The notes beneath the pieces were generated by a model, which had not been told where the DNA came from, did not search any database, and was given only the letters and a program-made list of their open reading frames with translations. From Doris montereyensis (Eukaryota; Mollusca; Gastropoda; Nudibranchia; Dorididae): 64,000 nt of DNA. This document shows, piece by piece, positions 1-64,000 of the stretch (position 1 is its first letter; each line of letters starts with the position of its first letter). The stretch is from positions 102,501 to 166,500 of the forward strand of contig JAXRKP010000594.1 in NCBI GenBank assembly GCA_037039925.1, in the 5' to 3' direction. Made by a program: the position numbers and the translations under genes.

Positions 1-575
1 GAACATAAGAAAAGAAAAAAAGATCCAACTAACGCAGTAAGAGAACAACACAGATTGTTCATTTAAAAACAACTGTCTCCAAATTATCCTTTTAAAAATG
101 AGCTGAGATTGTCACAAGTGTTGTATGACTGATTGGTGGCAGGTCATTCCACAGTCTGATGACAGATGAGAAGAAGGACTGTTGATGTTTGATAATCCTC
201 TAATGTGGTACAAATGTTGTATTGAAATTTGTGTCCTCTTGGTTTAGACGTCAGGAGTATCAATCAATCAGTTGATACATTTATTAGTCTGCGAGCAGTT
301 TTTGTAGCATGGTAAGTTTGTTTTCTTCTTTGTTCTTCTAACATTGGCCATTTTAGTTCTTCCATTAAAAAAAGTAAGCTAGATGTTGTGCCTTGGGACA
401 GACTGTCACATCTTGTACAGGGTGTGATCTGGTGTCTGATCACTTGTTCCTCTTAATGCCATTGAAACAAGGATTGACTTCAGCCTTATGGGCCTCATGA
501 TCTGGAAGAAACTGAACATTTTTTCCCATTTCATTTTACAGCTCTTGGTGTTACATGCTTCTTGATGTTACATGC
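1..575. other. DCAF15 upstream intron, no gene seen
   Basis: AT-rich sequence with no exon-like open frame. No amino-terminal DCAF15 exon is recognisable here, so it is presumably intron. Confidence 0.4.
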
Positions 576-1017
576 TTCTCTTCCTTTCTTTCTTTATCAG
601 TTCCCATTCTAACTTCCGGTGTATGGGTTCAGATGCCCGAGATGATTTTTCTCCAGTTCTGGCATTATCTGTTTCCTTCCAAAAAAGTTAACTTTAATGC
701 CTCTTTTATATCTTCTTCCCACTTTCTCGAGGTCATCTTGGGTTTTAGCGCTGTGTACCCGATTTAGCTATTCTATTGTCATTCATTCTGTTTACATGCA
801 CAAACCATCTCAGTTGATTTATTTATATCTTAGTTTTAATGCCATCTGCTTTGGTTTGATCTCTTATTGTTGTGTGTCTCATTTTGTCTCTGAGCTTTTA
901 GTTTTCTCTACTACTCTTCTTAGATATTTAATTTCAGCTGCTTGTACTCTACTGTGTATTGTCTAAGGTCCAGGTTTCGCTGCCATAGAGGAGAGTAGGA
1001 CAATAAACTGTGTTGCT
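576..1017 (-). mobile_element. LINE 3' fragment, copy 1
   Basis: Nearly identical in order to the LINE 3' region at 41397-41900, read on the minus strand. It starts at the element's 3' tail (CTTT repeats on the + strand, so AAAG on the element strand) and covers the end of the reverse transcriptase ORF plus the short 3' UTR. It is 5'-truncated and carries small deletions. It lies about 170 bases upstream of the first visible DCAF15 exon. Confidence 0.8.
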
Positions 1018-1184
1018 TCCCAAAAAGTAAAAAGCTGTTAAGTAGCAAATACTATGACATATTCACTTTTTCTTCACACTATCTCTTTAGCAGACGATCA
1101 AATCAAATTCTTCTTAATTATCTTGCTCATGGATCATGGAGATGTAATGGCTTTGCTCTTTATTTGTGACGTTTTCTTCTACAG

Positions 1185-20412
<19,228 letters not shown>

Positions 20413-21400
20413 GACAGTGTTTGAGAAATGCCAAAGGCCATTCCATCTTTTGCTGTTAGTAATGTGACACAATGCAAACTTATCTATTCCACAAATTTAG
20501 CCAAAAATAAGAATATTTTGAAAGTTTTATAAACAATTTTTTCTGTGTAGCTTTCTCAGCATTCAGCATTTGATCTGATCAATCCCTTTTAACCTTATCC
20601 TTTACTATACATCTACATCTGCGCCACTCTTTTTCCTTCAGCTGGCAATTTCTTATCCTTGAGCTCAAGTCCACACAAAAGGTGCCATATTCAAGTCAAT
20701 ACAAATAGTCACTGCGAAAATATGCGTCACTAAAATATGAATTGCACGCTCAGTAGATACGTAAACAGCGTTGTTTGCAACACTAAACTTTCCTAGAAAA
20801 TACATACTTCACTTGGCTTGAATGGATATAAGGCATGCTTCCTTTTAATTGAAAGTTCACTTGAAACAGATTTTTTCAGCTTCATAGACTTAACTGTCTA
20901 AGGGGATTTTCCATTTCTGACTGAAAATTAACTATTATGCACATCAAGCAATCTTCTTCGAATCTTGACACAGCAATATATTCAGCCGTTCACCCTTAAA
21001 TAAAAAATTAAATAAAGTGCAGTCTCTTTCAAAGATTTATAATGACAATAAATGAGGTAACGGCTATTTTTACAGTAACTGAAAATTACTTTTAATCCAC
21101 ACGAAACTTGGAATTATCACGCTCAGATTCAACATAATCACCGGAATTTTTAAATAACAGACCTTCCATTTCTCCGCCTTTAGGCAAAATGCCAGCAATT
21201 CTATCATTTGCCAAATTTGCCGACATTTCCGACATTTTTCCACCGAACGGGAAAAAAATTTATTTTCAGATATTTGCAATTCGAATGGCAGAAATGACGA
21301 ATGTCTGAAGAAATGAGTTAAAAATTTTCGATTTGCGGCGTTGAAACTTCCGTTTGAGATTGAGCTTCAGGCATTGTTCCAGTCTTAGTCTCATTTCGAT
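20413..21400 (+). other. DCAF15 3' UTR and downstream sequence
   Basis: AT-rich. Possible polyadenylation signals AATAAA occur near 21000 and 21046. No exon or known repeat identified. Confidence 0.4.
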
Positions 21401-21408
21401 TTAGCGCT

Positions 21409-21650
21409 TTGCTTTTGTTAACAACTACATATCAATCTAGATCTCTACCTTTAACTTGTGAAACTTTCATCGTGTCGGAAATTCTTGACTTTGTTGATAG
21501 GAATTTAGACATTAAATCTATAGAAAAGGGCGTGAGAAATACATTTCGATGGAATTGGTTAGAGGAGAAGGATGGGAACGGAGATATCCTGTCTGAATGT
21601 CTCAGCATTGTCATCATATTATGTAACAGTGTATATTTTGTATAATATTG
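21409..21650 (+). pseudogene. hAT-type transposase N-terminal fragment
   Basis: The open frame contains VRNTFRWNWLEEKDGNGDIL followed by SECLS, the family start also seen at 13180 and 9735. It stops within 80 codons, before any zinc finger or catalytic region. Confidence 0.6.
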
Positions 21651-23212
21651 CATAACATTTGGCCCTAAAAATGGTGAATGGAAGGTCTGAAGTAAGTCTC
21701 AAAGATATTTCTCCTAGATCTAGGCCTATTCGAAGCCGTAATGGATCATAAAGTAGGCCTATAAATGATTAAGGCAGGAGATTAAAGGTTGGATCAGCTG
21801 TGTCAATGACATTGTTTTCAAACTAGATCTTATAACTACATTACAAAGAACACTGTCCCATTTATTTGTGGGGACTGGCAAGTGAGTTAAGGTGCCAACT
21901 TTTATGAAGTAATGAACCGTCTTTTTAAAAATGTCTGAGAAAACATTAATTTTTACCACCCATGATATTTTGATCCTGTACACATTTATTTTATCAGGTG
22001 ATTGTCTATAGATTAATGAAGAAAGAGTGAAAATTTATAATTTTACATACACATGTTATCAGAACAGTAGCAGTATGTTACAAGTGGATTATCATCCAGT
22101 CAGACGTGATTGGAACTCATTAATTCAAAAGTACCCTGCAAAGGATAGTATTTTTCTGTCTTACATCTAGAAGATTGTATAGCAAGCATTTTATACTCCT
22201 CAGAATGTATGAATCTGGTATGTTTTATTTTGCTGTCTTTCAAATGCCCTGGAGAAGGAGAATGAATGCGTCAAGAAGTATGAAATTAGTCTAACCAAAG
22301 TCAATCCCATGAAAATGCTTATACTTAACTATCGCAGTATTAGACAAGATTGAGTTTTTGTGCTGTGACATTATCAGCCATACATTCTCATATGTCTTTA
22401 GTGGTTGTAAAGAGTACATGTTGTTTTACGCATACGGTCATGGATATAAACTGTCCCGATAAGGGTTTGGCTGTTTGAAAAGAAAATTTCTGTTGTTTTA
22501 TGACCAGAAGGCTTTACAGGGGTTGGGATGTGGTAGTTACATGAATGTTGTGGATGTGAGAATTCAGCCTTTGTATAAGTTGTGGGCATGTGTATATTGA
22601 TGGTGTTAGGTGTAATCCAGCCATGTCTGAAATGTTTTTATTTAGGGATTTTTCCGCCAATCTTTCAGAAAGAATGAAGCACATCATGTGTAAAAGAACA
22701 TTTGGTTTCAGAAACCAGTAGGAATAGGTGAAAAAAACCTCTGGCCTTGTCAGTCAGCTTAATTGGCTGTACTATGAATGAGATCCTGTGGATGAAGTAA
22801 GAGTAAAAGAGCCGTCAAGATCAAATGAAATTGACAGTACCTTCAATCTGTTGCAAATTCTTATTTTGTCTTATCTTTTAAGTTGTAGCATGTATAGCCT
22901 TTATCATATTGATGTGGGTTTTTTTCAAATCAGTCAAATTGTCATTCCTTTAAATTTGTTACTTTTGTCTGTTGTTTTGCCTCATCTTTTAGCATGTTTA
23001 GACATTTGTCATGGCATTGTGCAGTCTTTGAACTCATATTGACATTCCTTTCAGTCTGCTACAGTACAGGTGATTGCGATCTAGTCTTATCTTGTGACGA
23101 TGTATCTGTGTTAGCCTTTGTCATGCTGTTGTGCTATCTTTCAACTCAAGTTGTGTGTCCTTTAAATCTATTATGCCTGTCTATCATTTTGTCTTGTTTG
23201 TTTACAGTTAAG

Positions 23213-23213
<1 letters not shown>
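21651..23213. other. Intergenic, no gene seen
   Basis: Short open frames on both strands have no recognisable domain. From 22860 to 23205 the sequence is T-rich with loosely repeated GTC-ATTT-GTC-TT phrases of about 80-90 bases, possibly an old degenerate tandem array. Confidence 0.4.
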
Positions 23214-23499
<286 letters not shown>

Positions 23500-23734
23500 T
23501 ATAAGCCTTTGTCATTTCAATGTGCTGTGTCTTTCAATTCAAATTATCTTCCCCTTTGATCTGTTACGCATGTCTGTCATCTTGCCATATCTTTTTAGCA
23601 AGTATTAGTGTTAGCCTTGCTCTTCGTTTTACTTCTCTTGCTACCTTTTCGATTTTTGACTTGTCCATTGTGAGGTCAGAGTTGATGTTGTTTGTAAACA
23701 GTTTATTTGTCAGTCCATTAGTCATGTCTAGTAG

Positions 23735-23811
23735 TAAGTTAAGTTCCATATTCGAACCTTGGACCTCATGATCCCCAGCCTATCAGTCTTACCGCTCAGC
23801 CACCGACACCA
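23735..23811 (-). mobile_element. SINE family A, head-only fragment
   Basis: Matches only the tRNA-like head of family A: B-box region at TTCGAACC, then GGACCTCATGATCCCC and GCCACCGACACC on the + strand. Confidence 0.72.
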
Positions 23812-23959
23812 CTGTCATGTCTAGGCATGGGTAGGAAATAAATGTCTATCATTTTGTCTTGCATGGACCATCCATAGCAAACTTTTGACTTGTACATTAC
23901 TTTGTTCTTGTATTTTTGTGTTATTGTCCAATAGGTATAAGAGAAACAAATGTACGGTA

Positions 23960-24672
23960 TTAACCCTTTGCATCCACACTTGCATTCCACACACCCCTTG
24001 CATACCTACCAAGGGACTCAACTCTGTCATACAAGTTAACTTTTTTTCTTAATACACGTTTCATCGCTTTCACAAGCTCGAATTGAACAGCAAAAAAACC
24101 CCACAATACAGAGAAATGAATAAATTTCAATGTTATTATATATTGTTGCCATAACAGAGATTTCAGTCAATAAAAAAAAATTTGTCGGTGACAATCTCAT
24201 TTTCATTCATAGATCTAGGCTAATCACTATCAATATCATTATCATCGCCTGTCGTAGATCTAGTTTCCTCATCATTGAAATCAACATCTAATTCAATGTC
24301 ATATTCACAATCTTGTTGTAATTCATAAACATCGCCATCTTCTTCGCTTACAATTGTGTTGGAGACGAAGGAATTAAAAATTCAAAACCCATATTAATGT
24401 GATCGTGCAAAATTTCGAGTTGTGCGTTATCATACTTGTAAAAATCGAAAAAATTGAACCACATGGTGGATTGCAGTGCTGTAAACAGTTTTTGAAAGCT
24501 GAAGTATACTGCTATTTCCGGTAGTCACCTGATGTCAAATTGAATCGAAACTATCTTAGTATGAATGTATATCTATGTAGCCGATCACACGGGTATTATC
24601 GGGCACATAGGTATGCACAGGGGGTGCGCTAAGCGCGGGCGCATATGGGCGCATGGGTGTGCAAAGGGTTAA
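23960..24672 (-). mobile_element. piggyBac-like element remnant with TTAA target duplications
   Basis: TTAA at 23960-23963 and 24669-24672 flank ends that start CCCTTTGCA and finish TGCAAAGGG. Subterminal blocks CTTGCATACCTA (left) and TAGGTATGCACA (right) are also inverted. Within, the minus strand (about 24360 to 24225) encodes an acidic run, VSEEDGDVYELQQDCEYDIE then LDVDFNDEETRS, ending in a stop. That is typical of a piggyBac transposase amino terminus. The catalytic part is gone. Confidence 0.8.
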
Positions 24673-24729
24673 AAACGGAATGACACTGCTTTAACAGAAT
24701 TTAAAAAGAGTAATGTCTCCATACGTCAA

Positions 24730-24870
24730 TTTACCCCTGTGGGTAGTTGGCGGGTGCTGCTGAGTGGTAGGTGCTACTTCTTTCGTTTCATTCTTTGACT
24801 TATCTTTTTTTTTGCTGTTTCTTTTTATTCACTCTGAGATCACCACATATGATGGACGGTAAATTTCAAT
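24730..24870 (+). repeat. 150-bp interspersed repeat, copy 3
   Basis: GTGGGTAGTTGGCGGGTGCT through GATCACCACATATGATGGAC to AAATTTCAATGAAAC. A well-preserved copy that lies just after the piggyBac-like element. Confidence 0.82.
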
Positions 24871-25582
24871 GAAACAAATCTTTGAGTTTAAATCTTAGAG
24901 AGTAAATATATTGTAGGTGTTTCCAATAAGATGTTTTGTATGATTTTATTGAGTTTTGACAAATTCTGTCAAATAAGAGCTGAAGATTCATGGTGTAAGA
25001 TTCATTGAAGTTGAAGTTTTATTTCTACAAAAAGAGTTCTTAAAATTCTAATTGATTTTTAAATTAGTCACAGTACTTTAACATTTTAAAAATATTGATC
25101 TTGAACTACAGTGTTACAGTGAATATATATGTAGTGTAGTGATGGTTTTTGTTGTTATTGCTTATTGAATGAAATAAAAAAATATTGTACAATTAGATAT
25201 ATTGATTGATGGGTTTTTATGAAACAACTTTTAAAAGAGGATTGCAAAGGATGCAAAATTTTGTACATGATCAAAATGAGTTACTTTTAGAATGAATGTG
25301 AAAACAAAATAATGTAGTGAAAACATTTGTGTTGTAATAATGTATTCCTTGTTCACGCAACTTATAGAATTTCAGTCTTTTCCTTATTTTCTCTCTATTT
25401 TCATGATTTATTCTATCATATCTTGCCCTCTGTCGATGCAGTTAAAAGTTGGTCTCCCTTTTCCTCCCTGAAGTCTCCGTCTTTAAATCTCCTGTCTCTA
25501 TCTGTCTATTTGTTTTTGTCCCGCGCTGTTTCTCTCCGTCTTTATACATTTCTGTCTCTCTCTATTGCTGTCTCTCGTTCTT

Positions 25583-25725
25583 TTGTGGGTGGTTTGCAGG
25601 CACTGGTAGGTCCTACTTTTTTCCTTTTGATCTTTTGCTTACCTTTCATCTTGCTGTTTCACCTTAATTCACCTTGAGATGAACACACGTAATGCAGGGG
25701 TTACATTTCAATGAAGCAAAAAATT
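25583..25725 (+). repeat. 150-bp interspersed repeat, copy 4
   Basis: GTGGGTGGTTTGCAGGCACT, GGTAGGTCCTACTTTTTTC, CATCTTGCTGTTTCACC and TACATTTCAATGAAGC in family order. Confidence 0.8.
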
Positions 25726-25789
25726 ATTTCTGTCTGTCTCAGTTTCTGTCTCTGTTGTCTGTCTGTCTGTCTGTCCCCCCACCCCTTTT

Positions 25790-25834
25790 CTCTCTCTCTC
25801 TCTCTCTCTTCTCCTCTCTCTCTCCCTCTCCCCC

Positions 25835-25929
<95 letters not shown>

Positions 25930-25932
25930 CCT
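25790..25932. repeat. (CT)n microsatellite
   Basis: CT tract with CCCT interruptions, preceded by CTGT units at 25757-25773. Confidence 0.96.
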
Positions 25933-26334
25933 CCCTCCCTCCCTCTCTCCCCCTTTCTTATTTTCATCTTTTTTTTAAAGTGGGGATGGTAGAGATTTAT
26001 TGTTTTTATTGAGTTTTTTTTATTGTTGGATTTTTTTATGTGTTCTATATCTTTCTGAAGAGAGTTTGTTATGTGATTTCAATTTTTACCTTTAGGTTTA
26101 TCACCTATACCTCAGCTTTGCCGGTTGTTTTTTTTATTACTTGGTACTGTTGATATATTGATATTGATATTGATTTGATTAAAAGAGAAATGTTTGACAT
26201 ATAACATTGTTCAAATCATTACCTCTTGCTAAAGCTATCTTATCGTGTGAAACAGTAGCGATTATTTGTTTTGTTTGGGTTTTACTTTTGCTTTTTAGTA
26301 TGTTGTTGGAATAAGATTGTAATGCAACTTCCAT

Positions 26335-26425
26335 GTGTGGGCAGTTGATGGGTGCTGCTGAAAGGTTGGCACTTTTTTACATCTTGCTGTTTCCTCCAAG
26401 TTTACATCAGTTGGTGGTGAATACA
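26335..26425 (+). repeat. 150-bp interspersed repeat, copy 5 (partial)
   Basis: GTGTGGGCAGTTGATGGGTG and CATCTTGCTGTTTCCTCC are present; the 3' part is diverged or lost. Confidence 0.65.
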
Positions 26426-26970
26426 AACATACATATATATATTAGATACATACTCGTGTATAAAATTTACTCAATATCTAAATGTGTTTCTAATTATTAA
26501 CTATTCCAAATACTTTCTTATGTGTTGATTAAGAATTAAGGTAATAAGAATGCATTTGTTAGATAAGAAATTGCGAAGTATTCTTCTAATGCAACAAACA
26601 AATGTAACTCAAAGCAACTTCTCTACAGTTCAGTTCTTTTGATATTTTAAAACATTTTGTCCAGGCATAAAGGATAAAAGGATTGAAGCTTACAGTGACT
26701 GCTTAAAAATCAGATGCCATTGACATTGATATTTTTTAAGTAGAGGGAAACTCAATGGAAGCTGAAGACAGAGAGACATCAGAAGAAGAGAACCCTGGTT
26801 GATAAGTGTTTTTGCCCTTATCATCTTTACAAATACTCTAATGGGGCCTGGCTGCACCTGGGTCGTGACTCCTATGTGCCCTTGTGTTTTTTTTGTTTGT
26901 TTCTTCTTTTAGTGATAGTGGTCCAACAGAGTTATTTGTAGTTAAGACGATATAATAACTGATCCGGCAT

Positions 26971-27992
26971 CCTGTCAATGGAATTATTCTCACTTCTCTC
27001 CACATGAAGAGGTTTCATAGTGCAATTCTAGGTACATCGTTAATTTTTTTAATGTACATTATCCTGTCAATGGGATTATTCTCACTTCTCTCCACATGAA
27101 GCTGAAGAGGTTTCATAGTGCAATTCTAGGTACATCATTAATTTTAAGGTACATTATCCTGTCAATGGGATTATTCTCAATTCTCTCCACATGAGGCTGA
27201 AGAGGTTTCATAGTGCAATTCTAGGTATATCATTAATTTTTTAATGTACATTATCCTGTCAATGGGATTACTCTCACTTTTCTCCACATGAAACATGAGG
27301 CTGAAGAGGTTTGACTGCAATTCTAGGTACACCATTACTATTTTTATCATGCATTATCCTGTCTATGGAAGTATTCTTACTTCTCTCCACATGAGAAGAG
27401 GTTTCATGGTGCAATTCTAGGTACATCATTAATTTTTTATCATACATTATCCTGTCAAACTGTCAATGGGATTATTCTCACTTTTCTCCACATGAGATAT
27501 GAGGCTCAAGATGTTTCACAGTGCACGTCTAGGTACATCACTAATTTTTAATCATACATTATCCTGTCAATGGAAGTATTCTCAATTCTCTCCACATGAG
27601 ATATGAGGCTGAAGAGGTTTCACAGCGCAATTCTTCTAGGTACATCATTAATTTTTTATCATTCATACATTATCCTGTAAATGGGATTATTCCCTTCTCT
27701 TCACATGAGACTGAAGAGGTTTCACAGTGCAATTCTAGGTACATGTACATCATTAATTTTTTATCATACATTATGCTGTCAATGGGATTATATTTATTCT
27801 CACCTCTCTCTCTACATCAGACATAAGGCTGAAGAGGTTTCACAGTGCAATTCTAGATTCATGTACATTATTAATTTTTTATCATACATTATCCTGTCAA
27901 TGAGATTATTCTCACTTCTCTCCACATGAGACTTGAGGCTGAAGAGATTTCACAGGGCAAATCTAGCTACATCGTTAATTTTTTATCATGCA
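26971..27992. repeat. 95-bp satellite, about 10-11 copies
   Basis: Each unit holds CCTGTCAATGGGATTATTCT, CTCTCCACATGA, GAAGAGGTTTCA and GTGCAATTCTAGGTACATCA. Spacing is 92-100 bases with small insertions such as ACATGAGGCT. Intergenic, upstream of GTF3C3. Confidence 0.93.
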
Positions 27993-28189
27993 TTATGATA
28001 CACGGAAAACTCTTGGTATTCTAGTTCTTATTCTTATTGTGGTTGTTGTTGGTGTTGTAGTAGTAGTAATTACTAGTAGTAGTTGTTGTTCATCTTCTTC
28101 TTGTTCTTATTGGTCTTGTTCTTTTCCTTGTTGTTCTTCTTTTCTTCTTCATCTTCTTCTTCTTCATCTTCTTCTTCTTTTTCTTCTAT

Positions 28190-28335
28190 TGTGGGCAGTT
28201 GGTGAGCACTGCTAGTAGTGCTACTGTTAATCACTGCTAATGTAACTATAGAGTAATATATCTCTGTCATTGTTATTTCTTTCTCTGAAGAATTGTATAT
28301 AACTAGGACTACGGTCAATTTAATGAAAATATACA
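28190..28335 (+). repeat. 150-bp interspersed repeat, copy 6 (diverged)
   Basis: GTGGGCAGTTGGTGAGCACT opens it; the rest is diverged, with a TCAATTTAATGAAAA end. A CTT-rich microsatellite (28090-28185) precedes it. Confidence 0.5.
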
Positions 28336-29064
28336 TCATACAAAATGACAGCAATTAACTTTCAACGACAGTCAACATAGTACAAAGGAGATGGTGAGTT
28401 CACACACTCAGTCATAGAGTCATTTCAGCTAACGCGACTGCTGAGGTCATGGTCGTCGATGTCTGGTGCTTTAGTCTATAATTGAAAGAAACTGTAGGCT
28501 ACAACTTTAATATATGTTATAATAATGACTCAATGAGCAAAATGTAAAATTTGAGGGACATAGGGTAGATTGAAGGTTTGAATAAGACACGACGTATTGT
28601 TTTAAGATAAAGAGAAAACAACGATAACATTAATAACAATATAAGATCTTCCAAGGCGAGGGGTGGGACGTAAATATTCTTAGGAAAAAGTGGAGCCAAA
28701 CCACCCTTCCGTCATAGGAAAGTATTGGGAATGCGAATGATTATTTAGACTATCAATTATCTGAATTGAGAAAATCGGGATGGTTTCGCTTATTCAGACA
28801 ACTCATAAAGTAACTGAAGAGCACCGTGCCTGTACTTTCTTCTATATAATATAAAGTGTATATAGATATTGTTTGAGTTTGGGTACTCATTGTTTCATGG
28901 TCTATTTTCAAAGTTGATAACATGAGACTCGCTCCTTTTCTCATCTTAACTAGTTGTTTTAAAAAGAAGAACAAATGGCGGTTGTTTTGTCTACTTAAGT
29001 TACTACTAGTTGCCTAAATAAAGGTGGCACCCCCTCCCCATCCCAAAACTCCCCCATAAAAAAG

Positions 29065-29530
29065 CTCAAACAAAACAATAACAAACCCCAAAACAAAACA
29101 TGAACAACACACAAAAACAAAAAACCCCAAATCAACGAAAAAGCAAACAAACCCCACCCTCCTTAAAAAGCCTTAACAAAAACAATAACAAACAAACCCC
29201 AAAACAAAATAACACACACAAAAACAAAAAAACCCGCCAAATCAGAGAAAAAGAAACAAACCCCGCCCTCCCTAAAAAAAGCCTAAACAAAAACAATAAC
29301 AAACAAACCCCAAAACAAAACAACACTCACAAGAACAAAAAACCCCAAATCAACGAAAAAGCAAACAAACCTCGCCCTCCTAAAAAAGCATAAACAAAAC
29401 AATAACAAACACACCCCATAACAAAACAACATGAACAACACACACAAAAACAAAAAACCCAAAAATCAACGAAAAAGCAAACAAACCCCGCCCTCCCTCC
29501 CCCAACAAACCCCAAAACAAGCCTCTTTAC
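29065..29530. repeat. A/C-rich satellite, 105-bp unit, about 4 copies
   Basis: Units of about 105 bases built from AACAAAAAACCCC, CAAATCAACGAAAAAGC, AAACAAACCCCGCCCTCC and AACAATAACAAACA. The strand is strikingly free of T and nearly free of G. Open frames on both strands are low-complexity. Confidence 0.9.
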
Positions 29531-30038
29531 ACCCACACCCCCAAGTTAACAAACAACATAATAGCCCACTCCCTAAGAAAAAACATCAACCCAAAATCCA
29601 TTAAAACTGAGGGCCGCAATCAAACGAAAAGTAAATGAAATGAGTAGTAACACAGTGTATTATAATCACCTTATGCTATACGTGTATACATGAATATTAT
29701 ATAAATTACATTACATACTAGATCTATCTGAATACAGTAAAACAAAATGAAACCTGAGTTTACAAGGTCTCGGTTTTTTCTATGGTGGGCTGAGAACTAC
29801 GGATGAATGATAAATAAAATTGTTTCATCTGTTGAGTTTCGTTTCTTTGTTTTGCGCCATTTTTTGTTTATACATTTTTATTATTTGTACAGTCACTCTC
29901 CTCTCTTAAAGGGATGGTTATGATTATAACAATATTTTTATTTTGATCCATTGCGAGGTGTACTTTCGGTTTAATTTGATTTTGAGCTTAATCTGGATTA
30001 TACTTTAGATCAAACTTGGGCTTCATCTCCAATTAACC
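29531..30038 (+). promoter_or_regulatory. Probable GTF3C3 promoter and 5' UTR region
   Basis: The 500 bases between the A/C-rich satellite and the GTF3C3 start codon. No TATA box can be assigned confidently. Called only by position. Confidence 0.35.
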
Positions 30039-63624
<33,586 letters not shown>

Positions 63625-63879
63625 GTGAGTCTTTGTCATTGATTGGTGTTTAGGGTAATAAGATGTTTGTTAGCTTTCTATTATCACCCTGGAAAATTTC
63701 TTTCCATAATCTTCTTATTTTGCCTCCCCCCCCCAACAAGCTGTTTTGAGCATTACTCAAGGTACCATTACAGAAAAAGCAATTTAGCGCTGCTCCTTAC
63801 AGCTTCATTAGTTCTCAGCTGGACATTACTCTCTTTTACTCATTTTTGCATTTGATGTGTTATGCTGATTGAGGCCATT

Positions 63880-64000
63880 GAGTTCTCGCTTGTGTGCATG
63901 GTTAATGAGCGCTGTTGGTATCTCCTGCTTCTTTCCTTCTTGCTCTTTTATGTCTCTTTCTTCATGCTGCTTCCCTCTTGTTCATCTGGGATCACTGCAA
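63880..64000 (+). repeat. 150-bp interspersed repeat, copy 9 (diverged, cut by window end)
   Basis: GTTAATGAGCGCTGTTGG, CTCCTGCTTCTTTCC, CATGCTGCTTCCCTCTTGTT and GGGATCACTGCAA in family order. Confidence 0.6.

Noticed and set aside
29100..29536. Asn-Lys-Gln-Thr rich repeat protein
   Set aside because: Follows the A/C-rich satellite exactly and is also open on the other strand.

Overview
The window reads as a piece of a metazoan nuclear genome, most likely from a gastropod mollusc. It is AT-rich and intron-rich and is crowded with tRNA-derived SINEs, LINE fragments, an LTR retrotransposon, hAT-like and piggyBac-like DNA transposon remnants, long CT/AT/ATA/TATG microsatellites and several minisatellites. 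The mollusc assignment is an inference from repeat style and from the divergence of two host proteins. No bacterial-type operons, CRISPR arrays or rRNA genes are visible.

Two host genes explain nearly all the convincing coding sequence, both on the + strand. Positions 1185-20412 hold 13 exons of DCAF15, the substrate receptor of the CUL4-DDB1 ubiquitin ligase. Its amino-terminal exons lie left of the window and its stop codon is at 20410-20412. Positions 30039-63624 hold the first 18 exons of GTF3C3, the TPR-rich TFIIIC102 subunit of RNA polymerase III factor TFIIIC. Its 3' part lies beyond the window. Exon phases agree through almost all of both genes, and one DCAF15 intron uses a GC donor.

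Many DCAF15 exons, the retrotransposon pol region and at least one GTF3C3 exon carry isolated one-base frame breaks, often in homopolymers or short repeats. Because they also occur in a retroelement whose LTRs differ at only 2 of 179 positions, I read most of them as assembly indel errors rather than decay.

Layout: 1-20412, DCAF15 with introns full of repeats (LINE fragment, SINEs, two hAT-like insertions, two copies of an inverted-repeat element). 20413-30038, intergenic, with an hAT fragment, a long AT tract, a piggyBac-like element with TTAA target duplications, copies of a 150-bp repeat, a 95-bp satellite and an A/C-rich satellite. 30039-38656, GTF3C3 exon 1 and its 8.5-kb intron, which contains an inverted-repeat element split by a CsRn1-like Gypsy retrotransposon (30722-36038). 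38657-63624, GTF3C3 exons 2-18 with intronic LINEs, SINEs, minisatellites and microsatellites.

The most unusual item is a family of four elements with long inverted terminal repeats. Their arms carry a hammerhead-ribozyme-like core (CTGAYGA, a GGGT/ACCC hairpin, GAAA, CGTC) in opposed orientation. The self-complementary ACGU next to a possible GUC cleavage site would suit a dimeric hammerhead.
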